This document shows positions 1-8,100 of a stretch of DNA of 40,007 nucleotides, piece after piece (position 1 is the first letter of the stretch; each line of letters starts with the position of its first letter). The stretch spans positions 1 to 40,007 of the forward strand of contig WHTY01000036.1 in the NCBI GenBank assembly GCA_009377475.1. Reading direction: 5' to 3'. A model generated the notes under the pieces. It worked only from the letters and a program-made list of their open reading frames with translations. It searched no databases and had not been told where the DNA came from. Position numbers and translations under genes: made by a program. The stretch is from Actinophytocola sp. (GTDB lineage Bacteria > Actinomycetota > Actinomycetes > Mycobacteriales > Pseudonocardiaceae).

Positions 1-1
1 C

Positions 2-1105
2 GTCGGGCAGGTGATCCGCGACCTGCGGACTGCCCTGGGTTGGTCGCAGTCCCGCCTCGCCACCGAGTTATGCGAGGTCGCCGGACGCGACACGGTGAAC
101 CGCGAGATGATCTCGCGCTGGGAGCACGGCCGACGCTGTCCCGGTCCCTACTGGCTTCGGCACCTCGCCACCGTCTTGCAGGTGCCAATCGAGGTGCTGG
201 AGAGGAGCAGTGTGGATCGACGCGGGTTCTTGACGGCGGCAGCAGGGACGGCGATCGCGCCGCTCGTGGCAAGCGACCTCGTCGAGGCCGGGTTCGCGGC
301 TCGGCTCAATGATCACGGCCCGTCGATCGACGACTGGGGCGCGCTCGTCGACGGCTACGGCCGCGACTACATGGTCCAGGGCGCGGCCGAGATTCAGCGC
401 CGCCTGGCGGCCGACCTCGTCGTGCTGCAACAGCAGACCGACAGCCCACGCATGTGGGCTGTCGCCGCTCGCCTGGCGACGCTGTACGCGAAGACGTTCC
501 CAGGCTCGGACGGCGAGCGCGCGGTCCGGTGGTATCGAAACGCCGCCGAGTTCGCCGACCGCTCCGGCGACCTGGGCACGCGCGTGTGGGTCCGCGGCCG
601 CGCAGCGATCGCACTCGGCTATGAGGGCGCGGCACTCGGCGTCGCCGACACGCTCGCGCAGCAGGCAATCGAGCTGGACGACCGGCCGACGCTCGGCCGC
701 GTGAACGCGGTGATGGGCCAGGCGCACGTCGCCGCGATTCGCGGGGACCGTGACACCGCGCTGACGCGGCTCGACGAGGGGCGCAGGGCGTTCGACCATG
801 CGGGCTCCGACGACGCCGAGTCCGACTACGCCGTGCCGTGGTGGCGCATGAACGTGTTCATCAGCCTCATGGCGGCGCGGCTCGGCGAGGACGCCATCGC
901 GCTCGACGCGCAGGACGAGGCGCACCGCACCCTGCCGGACAGCCTGCCGAGGTTCCGCACACACCTGGAGATGCACCAGGGCCTGATGCTGGTCCGCTCC
1001 GGCGACCCGTCCGGCGTCGACGTCGCGCGCGCCGCCCTCGACGCGCTGCCACCGGAGAAGCACAGCTTGACGCTGCGGATGCTGATGGACGAGATCGCGG
1101 CTTGA
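2..1105 (+). CDS. XRE-family regulator with TPR-like C-terminus (5' end outside window)
   Basis: The reading frame is open to the left edge and a GTG lies at 11. The residues before it (V-G-Q-V-I-R-D-L-R) fit the usual start of an XRE helix-turn-helix, so the true start is probably just outside the window. Residues 1-60 form the HTH (GWSQSRLA, then ISRWEHGRRCPG). A short linker (DRRGFLTAAAG) follows. The remaining ~270 residues are Ala/Arg-rich helical repeats of the kind seen in actinomycete XRE-TPR proteins. Such proteins are DNA-binding regulators, often carried on integrated elements or next to signalling peptides. The gene lies at the inner side of a prophage-like remnant, so a role in element control is plausible but inferred. 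The linker resembles a Tat motif but sits after the HTH and is common in this family, so export is unlikely. Confidence 0.8.
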   Translation, partial: VGQVIRDLRTALGWSQSRLATELCEVAGRDTVNREMISRWEHGRRCPGPYWLRHLATVLQVPIEVLERSSVDRRGFLTAAAGTAIAPLVASDLVEAGFAARLNDHGPSIDDWGALVDGYGRDYMVQGAAEIQRRLAADLVVLQQQTDSPRMWAVAARLATLYAKTFPGSDGERAVRWYRNAAEFADRSGDLGTRVWVRGRAAIALGYEGAALGVADTLAQQAIELDDRPTLGRVNAVMGQAHVAAIRGDRDTALTRLDEGRRAFDHAGSDDAESDYAVPWWRMNVFISLMAARLGEDAIALDAQDEAHRTLPDSLPRFRTHLEMHQGLMLVRSGDPSGVDVARAALDALPPEKHSLTLRMLMDEIAA

Positions 1106-1109
1106 GATT

Positions 1110-1127
1110 TGGCCACCCCTGTGGCCA
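1110..1127 (+). terminator. Short hairpin after the XRE gene
   Basis: A perfect inverted repeat TGGCCAC-ccct-GTGGCCA begins 5 nt after the stop codon of the XRE gene. The stem is 7 bp and the loop 4 nt. No T-run follows, so this is a weak or GC-type terminator at best. Confidence 0.35.
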
Positions 1128-1163
1128 CTCCCGCCGCGCGGCGCGCAGGCCGACGCTACCTGT

Positions 1164-1439
1164 ATGGCTGCTGTCACTCACACGATTCCGCGCCTTCCGC
1201 CAACGATGCAGTGGCTCCAGGTGAGCCAAGGGGCGCACCGTCCTCTCCATGCGGGCAGTTCGGCCGCGGCATGGGTGCCGAGCGAGGTGTGCACGGGCGG
1301 CATGGGCGGCTCCGGCGGTTGGCCCGCTCGCTGCGGGGTGATCGCACTGCATGTGTGGCGCACAGTCCCCGACGCTGAGATCCGCGAGCGCGGCGTGTGC
1401 CCCGAATGCCTGGCGGCGCTGGTGACGGGCCATGTCTGA
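1164..1439 (+). CDS. Small cysteine-containing protein of the integrated element
   Basis: This 91-residue protein ends with a recognisable pattern: RCGVIALHVWRTVP, then a GVCPECLAAL motif at the C-terminus. Short proteins with this C-terminal CPEC are common on actinomycete phages and integrative elements. The CxxC pair plus two upstream cysteines (EVCTGG, RCG) could bind one zinc ion. The start is uncertain: ATG 1164 gives the longest form, while ATG 1206 (MQWLQV) would remove 14 residues. It lies in a run of tiny same-strand CxxC genes behind the XRE regulator. Function is unknown. Confidence 0.5.
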   Translation: MAAVTHTIPRLPPTMQWLQVSQGAHRPLHAGSSAAAWVPSEVCTGGMGGSGGWPARCGVIALHVWRTVPDAEIRERGVCPECLAALVTGHV

Positions 1440-1489
1440 CTACGCCATCCGCGTGACCGCGCTGGCAACCATAGAGAGGAGTACCCAGG

Positions 1490-1606
1490 ATGAAGATGGA
1501 AGAGTGTCCCAAGTGCCACGGATCGGGGCTGCAAGATGCAGGACCAGACGGTAAGCGGGCCGCTTGCCCGAACTGCGGCGGGCTCGGACAGGTCCCCAGC
1601 AGGTAG
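1490..1606 (+). CDS. 38-residue zinc-ribbon protein
   Basis: ATG 1490 follows a purine-rich AGAGGAG at suitable distance and opens a 38-codon frame ending in TAG at 1606. The product contains ECPKCHGSG and, about 20 residues on, ACPNCGGLG. These are two CxxCxGxG-like knuckles as in DnaJ-type zinc ribbons. That spacing is hard to produce by chance, so I take it as a real gene despite its length. It overlaps the next small gene in another frame. A structural or nucleic-acid-binding role on the integrated element is possible but not shown. Confidence 0.55.
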   Translation: MKMEECPKCHGSGLQDAGPDGKRAACPNCGGLGQVPSR

Positions 1607-1892
1607 CGACTGCAGGCTCTGCCAGGACACGGGCACGATGTCCTGGCAGCAGCCCTGCCCCGACGGCACCATGCGCACGATGGAGTGGCCGTGCCCCCAC
1701 GGCTGCGGCGGCCACTGGAAACATCCCGCCGCCGAGCAGAGCCGTGTCGTCGAGCAGACACCGGACGATCTGCCCGCTACCGGCAACCGTGCTGCGGCGA
1801 ACGAGATCGGCGCGGACTTTGTCGCGCGAGCGCTGGAGGGCTGGGGGGTCGAGCACCCTGCGCTGCGCTCTGATGACGAGTCGTCGGACTAG
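1536..1892 (+). CDS. Small CxxC/CxxxC protein, start uncertain
   Basis: The frame from ATG 1536 gives 118 residues. The first ~28 overlap the zinc-ribbon gene at 1490-1606 in another frame and look non-native. The convincing part begins at CRLCQDTGTMSW and continues to CPHGCGGHWKHP, two zinc-knuckle-like cysteine pairs with a helical acidic tail ending in DDESSD. No better in-frame start than 1536 precedes the first cysteine pair, unless a rare start codon is used. ATG 1638 (MSWQQ) would lose that pair. It belongs to the same cluster of small zinc-binding proteins on the integrated element. Function is unknown. Confidence 0.45.
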   Translation: MQDQTVSGPLARTAAGSDRSPAGSDCRLCQDTGTMSWQQPCPDGTMRTMEWPCPHGCGGHWKHPAAEQSRVVEQTPDDLPATGNRAAANEIGADFVARALEGWGVEHPALRSDDESSD

Positions 1893-1962
1893 TGACGAGC
1901 GCCCGGATTGATCCGATTGACCCCTTTCGCCCCAGGGCGATGTAGTCCACCATCGGGCCGCG

Positions 1963-2130
1963 ATGGATCATGACGAATACCCCGAATGCCCGAACTGTGC
2001 CGGACTCGTCCTCATCACCGAGGTGAAGGGGAAGACGTGGCAGACGTGCAGCCGGGACTGCGGATGGTGGGCAGAGGTCCGGGCCGACGAGCGGGCGCAC
2101 GCGAAAAGACGCCCCCGGCACAACCCATGA
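1963..2130 (+). CDS. 55-residue zinc-finger-like protein
   Basis: ATG 1963 opens a 55-codon frame ending in TGA at 2130. The product has ECPNCAGLV near the N-terminus and TCSRDCGWWAEVRAD about 20 residues later, a CxxC/CxxxC pair typical of a treble-clef or zinc-ribbon fold. An Arg/Lys-rich tail (HAKRRPRHNP) follows. It is the last + strand gene of the element's small-protein cluster. Its last codons form the left arm of the strong hairpin at 2108-2151. The function is unknown, and the basic tail would allow nucleic-acid contact. Confidence 0.5.
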   Translation: MDHDEYPECPNCAGLVLITEVKGKTWQTCSRDCGWWAEVRADERAHAKRRPRHNP

Positions 2131-2151
2131 TCAGGGTGCGCCGGGGGCGTC
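2108..2151. terminator. Bidirectional terminator between convergent genes
   Basis: A perfect 12-bp inverted repeat (GACGCCCCCGGC at 2108-2119 and its complement at 2140-2151) encloses a 20-nt loop. It lies exactly between the end of the + strand small-protein cluster and the end of the - strand phage late cassette, as expected for a shared terminator. Confidence 0.7.
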
Positions 2152-2169
2152 GGTGCGCGGGGAGCGCGG

Positions 2170-2406
2170 CTATTTGACGGGCGTTTGACCGCGCAGCAGC
2201 GCCGCCGAGTCGCGGTCACCGATCGCTTTCGCCGCCAGCCCCTTGAGCACGGCCAGCAGGCCAGCGCCCAGCGCGACACCCGAGATCATCCGGTAGTCGG
2301 CGCTCCACACATTGAGCGTGTCGCCGCCGATCGCGGTGACCGCGCCCGCGGCCGTTGACGCGATCGCGCGCTCGGCGAGATCACGCCAGTACTTCGCGTT
2401 CCACAT
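2170..2406 (-). CDS. Phage holin (r1t-like)
   Basis: This 78-residue protein starts with MWNAKYWRDLAERA, continues with a small-residue hydrophobic stretch (STAAGAVTAIGG), and has a second hydrophobic segment (GVALGAGLLAVLKGLAAKA) before a short charged tail. This is the layout of actinophage r1t-type holins, which have two membrane segments and a conserved aromatic N-terminus. Holins form lesions in the membrane that release the endolysin. It starts 2 nt after the end of the amidase frame, so lysin and holin are translationally adjacent. It is the last gene of the late cassette, next to a strong terminator. Family assignment is by pattern. Confidence 0.75.
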   Translation of the reverse strand: MWNAKYWRDLAERAIASTAAGAVTAIGGDTLNVWSADYRMISGVALGAGLLAVLKGLAAKAIGDRDSAALLRGQTPVK

Positions 2407-2408
2407 GG

Positions 2409-3061
2409 TTACTGTTCACCTCCCCCGATGGTCACGTCGATGTCACCGGACACGGTGACGTTGTCGTCGAGTGCGTCGTTCACGGCCTCGCGGACGTCGT
2501 CGGGCAGCGACTCGGCCATGGCCTCGATCGCCTTGCTGAGACCAGCGAGGCCGCGCCGGGGTCGGTGCGACGTTCGGGGTCGAGGGTCGAGTGGTAAACG
2601 AACCCCTTCACGCCGTGGTCGACCTGCTCGCGGGTGAGCAGCCGCAGCGGGATGCCGTACTCGTCGACGATCGGCCGGCAGGCGTCGGCCGCGTTCGTCA
2701 GCGTCGCCTCGACCCAGTCGGCGGGCTCGCCCGACCACGTCGTGTCGCGCTTGGAGATCTCCAGCCCCCACGTGCCGGAGTTGTAGCCGACCGCGTGCCA
2801 CGCGGTGTAGCCCGGCGGCAGCAACGGCAGCCAGCTATCGCTATCGGCCCCGGCGTGCCACGACACCTCCCGCTCCGTGCTCGCCGCGTAGCGCGCGGTC
2901 TGCTCCGCCGACTCGTCGCCGCCGCGCATGCCCTGATCCTCAACGCTCGCGGTGATGTGCAGGACGATCTGCCGCACCGGCTTGCGGCGCGAGTCGTAGT
3001 AGTGCGGCCCGTGCGGATTCGGATTGTCCAGCAGGTAGTAGCCCGTCGTGCTGCCGCCCAC
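2409..3061 (-). pseudogene. Phage endolysin, N-acetylmuramoyl-L-alanine amidase, frameshifted
   Basis: GTG 3061 is preceded by GGGAGG at ideal spacing. The first frame encodes an Amidase_2-like domain: IVLHITAS (first zinc His), VSWHAG, TAWHAVGYNSGTWGLEIS, then YHSTLDPERRTDPG (last zinc ligands). Just after this motif the frame runs into unlike sequence and stops at 2480. The overlapping frame gives a natural continuation, SKAIEAMAESLPDD..., ending in GGGEQ with TAA at 2409, directly before the holin start. One missing base near 2537-2560 would fuse the two into about 217 residues. The catalytic domain itself is complete, so either the gene is decaying or the base is a sequencing error. The enzyme would cleave the amide bond between the peptidoglycan sugar and stem peptide for host lysis. 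Confidence 0.7.
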
Positions 3062-3063
3062 GT

Positions 3064-3363
3064 CTAGCCTCCCTCTGCTGTCGCTCGGCGGACACCGGCC
3101 GCGACGTCCTCGGCGTGCCAGCGTTTGCGGCGCTCCTCGTCGAGCGCCTCGGTCAGCTCCTGCACGCGCCGTTCGAGCCCGTCGACGCGTTCGCGCATTC
3201 GCGCCATCTCGATGGCGTGGCGTTCCTCCGCGGCCTGCAACGCCGCTTGATATGCCTGCCGGTCGGCGCCGCCGTGGCGGATGACGTAGACGAGCAGCAC
3301 CACCACGGCCCCGGCTGAACCGAGCCCGCCGATGTTTTCCAGCACGACCGAGAGGGCGTCCAT
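3064..3363 (-). CDS. Small membrane-anchored coiled-coil phage protein
   Basis: The 99-residue product has one N-terminal membrane segment (AGAVVVLLVYVIRHGG, residues ~17-32). A long charged heptad region follows (ERHAIEMARMRERVDGLE, then VQELTEALDEERRKR) that should form a coiled coil. It lies between a structural gene and the lysin, with only 2-3 nt on each side. Proteins of this layout are common beside actinophage lysis genes, where some act as spanins, second holins or lysis regulators. Which of these applies here is unknown. Confidence 0.65.
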   Translation of the reverse strand: MDALSVVLENIGGLGSAGAVVVLLVYVIRHGGADRQAYQAALQAAEERHAIEMARMRERVDGLERRVQELTEALDEERRKRWHAEDVAAGVRRATAEGG

Positions 3364-3366
3364 CGC

Positions 3367-3810
3367 TCAGCCTGCCGGGATCATGGTCGCGGTGATCGTG
3401 CCGTCGCTGGCCGACGTAGCCGCGTTCTTCTTGTGGAACTCTGCGCGCACGATGATGTCGCCGTCCGGTGTGCCGGAGACGCTCATGGTGTTCGCGGTAG
3501 TGCATGTCACGCCGACGTCGGTACCCACACGGATGAAGAACCCGTCGCCCTCGGTCCAGGAGTCCCCGCCGTCGAGCGAGATTTTGACGCGTGAGGCAGC
3601 AGCAGCGGCGTCGCTGTCGTTGTCGACCAGGCGGCCGATCAGCGTGGCAGTCACCTCGACGTCGATACCGGGGTCGGGGATGACGATCTCCTCGTCACCC
3701 CACTGCACCCACTCGCTGGTCGTCGATGGGTCTTCATCGCTCAGCTGGGCATGTTTCGTGGTGTGCGACAGGTGCGCCGTCGTGAGCGTCGTTCCCGCCT
3801 TGATCGACAT
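3367..3810 (-). CDS. Putative phage structural (minor tail) protein
   Basis: The 147-residue protein is rich in Thr, Ser, Asp and Val with an alternating beta pattern (DVEVTATLIGRLVDND, ASRVKISLDGGDSW, FFIRVGTDVGVTC). It lacks a signal peptide or membrane segment. It sits 3 nt from the next gene and 9 nt from the tail protein upstream. This composition and place are typical of small beta-rich tail or receptor-proximal proteins in siphophages. I do not recognise the exact family. It is probably a virion component co-transcribed with the lysis genes. Confidence 0.6.
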   Translation of the reverse strand: MSIKAGTTLTTAHLSHTTKHAQLSDEDPSTTSEWVQWGDEEIVIPDPGIDVEVTATLIGRLVDNDSDAAAAASRVKISLDGGDSWTEGDGFFIRVGTDVGVTCTTANTMSVSGTPDGDIIVRAEFHKKNAATSASDGTITATMIPAG

Positions 3811-3819
3811 TCGTCCTCC

Positions 3820-5001
3820 CTAGAGCCACACCACGGCGCGGTGCTTGCGAGCGATGCGCACCCCGGTGCCCGTGTCGTGGGACTTGGTGATGCCGTTGAC
3901 GCTGCGCTCGCTGATCGTGAACGTCTGCACGCCGTCGACAGCCGAGCCAATATCGGAGATCGTGATCTCCTCGCCGCCGACCTCGACGTCGAACGGGAAC
4001 TCGCCGCTGTCGGTGGTCCAGTCCTCACCCACCGTCGTAGCCACGTCCATCGACGTCGCCGAGTCCGAGATACCCGAGTCCAGCTCACTACCGGCGGTGT
4101 CCACTTTGGTCTCTCCGACCACCACGGCGTCCCACGGCGACGCTGGGACACACAGAAACCGCAGTACGCGCTCCGTGTCGCCGTACCGCTCACGGATACC
4201 CTGCACGAGCAAGTCGGCGTCACCAGGCGGCAGCCACTTCGGCAGGTTGCTGATCGTGATGCGATCCCCCACACGCACCTCGAGCGCGTCGGCCGCCGTA
4301 GCTGCGTCGAGAGCATGCACTCGCACCGTAATCACGGGATAGCGCGGCTCGTCGACAGTACCGACGTGTAGCCGCCAGTGAGCTTGGTCAGGCAGCTGAT
4401 CATCGCTGGCGACGTTGATCGTCGGCGCGGTGTCATAGCGGCCGATCTCGTCCACCGATAGCGGGCCGCCCTGCCTCACCGCCCGGTATGACCCGCCCCT
4501 CGGGCGCTTCACCGCGACGTCGTTACGGATCAGCCGGTCGTCCTCGGTGGGTTCAAACGCTGGGGCGACCTCGCCGTTCGCGTAGTCCAGCGCCAGCGCA
4601 ACGCTCCGGTTATAGAACCCACTGCGTGCCAGGTACACCAAACGGAGCGCGTCGCGGTCGTTGCCGAGGATGCCCATGTCGACCTTGGCGCACTCGTCGA
4701 GCAGGTTCAGCAGCGTGTCGATGCGCTGCGGACCCATCGCGGCGGTATCGGACATGTCACCGACCCCGCGCAGCGGGACGCTCTCTTCGTCGCACAGCCG
4801 GACGATGCGGTCACCAGCGGTCTCACCGGACCACGCCACAAGCGAGCTTCCCGCCGTGTCCCAGAACGAGCCGTGAATGTCGCCGTTCAACACAGCGATT
4901 GGGAGGTCACGCAGCGGTACGCGCACCTCGCCGACCACGGCCACGACGACGTGCGCCAGGCGCTGACGCGGCACCGTTCGCGTGCCGCAAACTCCCCCCA
5001 A
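3820..5001 (-). CDS. Phage minor tail protein, 5' truncated at the element boundary
   Basis: The frame gives up to 393 residues, but the first ~35 (Arg/Val-rich, around MGGVCGTRTVPR) look non-native. Convincing sequence begins at LPIAVLNGDIHGSFWDTAG. The body matches the C-terminal half of a siphophage tail protein: NLLDECAKVDMGILG, ARSGFYNRSVALALDYANGE, DRITISNLPKWLPPGDADLLVQG, then a beta-rich tail. The N-terminal half is missing where the frame meets the attachment-site region at 5121-5148. This indicates an internal deletion that joined the tail gene to the element end. It heads the minus-strand late cassette. Any product is unlikely to assemble into a tail. Confidence 0.65.
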   Translation of the reverse strand: MGGVCGTRTVPRQRLAHVVVAVVGEVRVPLRDLPIAVLNGDIHGSFWDTAGSSLVAWSGETAGDRIVRLCDEESVPLRGVGDMSDTAAMGPQRIDTLLNLLDECAKVDMGILGNDRDALRLVYLARSGFYNRSVALALDYANGEVAPAFEPTEDDRLIRNDVAVKRPRGGSYRAVRQGGPLSVDEIGRYDTAPTINVASDDQLPDQAHWRLHVGTVDEPRYPVITVRVHALDAATAADALEVRVGDRITISNLPKWLPPGDADLLVQGIRERYGDTERVLRFLCVPASPWDAVVVGETKVDTAGSELDSGISDSATSMDVATTVGEDWTTDSGEFPFDVEVGGEEITISDIGSAVDGVQTFTISERSVNGITKSHDTGTGVRIARKHRAVVWL

Positions 5002-5120
5002 ACCCCGCCAGACGGGGCCAACCTACGAAGTGTTGGGTGAGGCGAAATATGCACTCCGACCAGGCGAGACAAGCTCACACCATGATCGGCCATGACCCGC
5101 GTAGCTGGGTCCGTGCCAGT

Positions 5121-5148
5121 GTGGGTTCGAGTCCCACCGGGCCCACCA
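5121..5148 (+). other. tRNA 3'-end fragment, probable attachment site
   Basis: GTGGG-TTCGAGT-CCCAC is a perfect T-arm. It is followed by an acceptor 3' strand CGGGCCC, discriminator A and CCA. No matching 5' acceptor (GGGCCCG) or D and anticodon arms lie in the preceding 80 nt, so this is not a complete tRNA gene. Isolated tRNA 3' ends of this kind are left by tyrosine-integrase elements that insert into tRNA genes. It lies between the truncated tail gene and the STAND gene and marks the end of the prophage-like remnant. Confidence 0.75.
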
Positions 5149-5156
5149 CTTTTCGC

Positions 5157-8100
5157 TCAGCACGGCGGTTCGTACGACTGCTGCGGCAGGTACCGCTGCC
5201 ACGCCGCCGGGGTGAGGACGTCGGCGGACACGGCGCAGATCCGCGCGATGCCGCGCTCGACGTCGTGGCCCCACAGCCGGGCGGTGCCGTCACTCCCGCC
5301 GGTGACGACGGTGCCGCCGTCCGGGGTGAACGCGACCGCCTCGACCACGCCGGTGTGCCCGGTGAGCGCCACCGAGCCGGGTAGCTGCGTCGTCGTCCAC
5401 ATCCGCACGGTCTCGTCGTAGCCGCCGCTCATCAGCAGCGAGCCGTCCGGGCTGAACGCCACCGAGTTCACCGCGTCGGTGTGGCCGTGCAGCGGTCCGC
5501 CGATCGGGTGCGCGTCGGACATCTCGCGGGTGCTCCACTGCCGGATGGTCTTGTCGCCGCTCGCCGTGGAGAGCGCGAAGTCGTCAGGGTGGAACGCGAC
5601 CGACCAGATCGGACCGGTGTGCCCGGCCAGCGGCTCGCCGCGCAACGTCGGCTCACTCGGATCGCTGACGTCCCACAGTCGGGCGGTCTGGTCGAAGCTG
5701 CCGGTCGCGAACGTCGTGCCGTCGTTGCTGAACGCCGCAGCCGTGATGTAGGCGGAGTGCCCGGTGTCGATGTCGGCCAGCTTCTCCGGGCTCGCGGGAT
5801 CCGAGACGTCGTAGAGCCGCAGGTCCGTGCCGTCGACCACTGCCAGCTTCGTCGCGTCCGGGCTGAAGTACCCGGCCGCGCCCGGCAGCGTCGCGACGTG
5901 CTCCGGGTGCTCCGGATCGGCCACCCGCCACAGCCGGACCTTGGTGTCGGTGCTGCCGGTGGCAAGCAGGTCGTCGCGCGCGCTGAGGTCGAGCGCGTGC
6001 ACCGTGCCGTCGACGTGCAGTTCCGGCCCGACCGGCGTCGGGCGCTCGCGGTCGCCGATCCGCCACAGGCGCGCCGACCGGTTTGCCCCACCGGTGGCCA
6101 ACAGATCGCCGCGTGGCCCCACGGCGACAGCGGTGACGCCGTCCGGATGGCTGGCCAGCGCGCCGCGCGGCAACGACCACACCCGCGCGATGCCGTCGTC
6201 GCTGCCGGTGGCCAGCCGTCCGTCCGGTCCGAACCCGACCGCATAGACGATCCCGGACCGCGCCGACAGCGGCTCCCCGAACGGCACCGCGTGCTCCGGA
6301 TCGGTGACGTTCCACAACCGGGTGGTGCCGTCCGCGCTCGCCGACGCGAGCAGCCGCCCGTCCAGGCTGAACTGCACCGACCACACCAGCCCCTCGTGCC
6401 CGGTCAGCGCGTCGTACTGCCGCGCCCGGGTCGGCGTGGCGACGTCCCACAGCCGGATGGTGGTGTCCTCGACGCCCACCGCGAGCGTGTCACCGTCCGG
6501 GCTGAACGCCACCGAGTGCACCATGTCCGCCGCGCCGGTCAGCGGCGTGCCGAGCTGTTCCGGGCGTCGCGGGTTGGCGACGTCCCAGAGGCGGACGTCG
6601 TGGTCGTCGCTGCCACTGGCGAGCACGCTGCCGTCCGGACTGAACGCGATCGACCGGACGGCGTCGTCGTGGCCGGTGAGCGAGGCGAGCCGCGTCGGCC
6701 GCGACGGATCGGAGATGTCCCACAGGCCGACCGTGCCGTCGTTGTTGGCGGTGGCGAGCAGGTCACCGTCCGGGCCGAACGCGAGGAGGTACATCGTGCC
6801 GTTGCCGGGCCGCAGCGGTTGCCCGATCCGGGTGACGGCGGTGGGGTCGGAGACGTCCCACAGCCGGATGGTGGCGTCGTCGCCGGTGGTGGCGAGGATG
6901 TCACCGCCTGGGCTGAACACCGCAGAACTCACCCAGCTCTCGTGGCCGGTCAGCGGCTCGCCGAGCGGTCGCGCATTCGCCGGATCGGAGACGTCCCACA
7001 ACCGGACGGTCCGGTCCTCGCTCGCGGTGGCGAGCACCGTGCCGTCCGGGCTGAACGACGTCAGGTACACCGCGCCTTCGTGGCCGCGCAACGGCGTGGC
7101 CAGCGGCGACTGCTGGGTGGACAGCAACCGCGCCGCGACGCCCTTGTGCTGCGGCCGCATCCGATGCGCGACCAGGCTGAGCTGCGCGGACAGCGACGGG
7201 TCGTCGGTCGCGAGGTTGTCAGCCTCCGCCAGGAGCTGGCGGAACTCGGCGTCGTCCCGTTCGTTGACGGCCACCGCCGCCGCGCCCGCCGCGATCAGCG
7301 CGAACACGCCGACCAGCGAGACCGCGGCCCGTCGCAACCAGCGCTGCCTGCGGTGATGCTGGCTGGACACCCGCACGAACTTCCGGGCGCGCGGGCTCAG
7401 CTCCACGGTGTCGGACGCCCGCGCGAGCCGTTCGGACGACTCCAGGCGCGAGCCCCGGTGGAGCAACGACGGGTCGCGGTCCTGCTCGTCCCACGACGCG
7501 GCGTCGGCTTCGAGGCGCTGGCGGGCCAGGTTCTCGGCGCGGTTGTCGTCGATCCAGCCGCGCAGCCTCGGCCACGCGTCCAGCAGCGCCTCGTGAGTGA
7601 TCTCGACGGACTCGGCGTCCAACGTGACCAGCCGCGCGCGCACCAGCACCTCAAGCGCGCGCTCCCTGGCCGGGTCGGTGCCGGCCAGCTCGGCGCGGGT
7701 GGCCCTGCGCCGGACGTCCCGCGTCTCGTCGCCGACGCGCACCAGGCGCAGCAGAATGCGACGTGCGGCCTCCGTGCCTTCGCCGTCCAGTTCCGCCCAC
7801 GCGCGTTCGGCCGTTGCGGCGACCGCGCCGTGGATGCCACCCGCGCGCCGGTAGCCCGCGACGGTGAGCTTGCCGTTGCTGCGGCGCTGCCACGTCGCCA
7901 GCAGTGCGTGCGAGAGCAGCGGCAACGCGCCTGCCTCGTAACCGGGCGCGCCACTGGGACGTCCGGTGCGGCGCAACGTCGCGCCGAGATCGGCCAGCAT
8001 GAGCTCGACCAACCCCGATTCCCACTGCAACCCCACCGCCTTCGCGGGCCGCACGACGGCGTCGCGGAGCTCGCTCTCGCTCATCGCACCCAGCGCGAGC

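Noticed and set aside
230..275. Tat signal in the XRE protein (RRGFL)
   Set aside because: The motif follows the HTH in the middle of the protein and is common in the family, so export is not supported.
1432..1557. A 41-residue frame ATGTCTGACTAC...
   Set aside because: It covers the start of the zinc-ribbon gene in another frame, has no recognisable pattern and weak start signals.
5077..5148. A complete tRNA gene ending in CCA
   Set aside because: Only the T-arm and 3' acceptor are present. No 5' strand GGGCCCG and no D or anticodon arm can be folded. A tmRNA end was also considered, but its acceptor differs.
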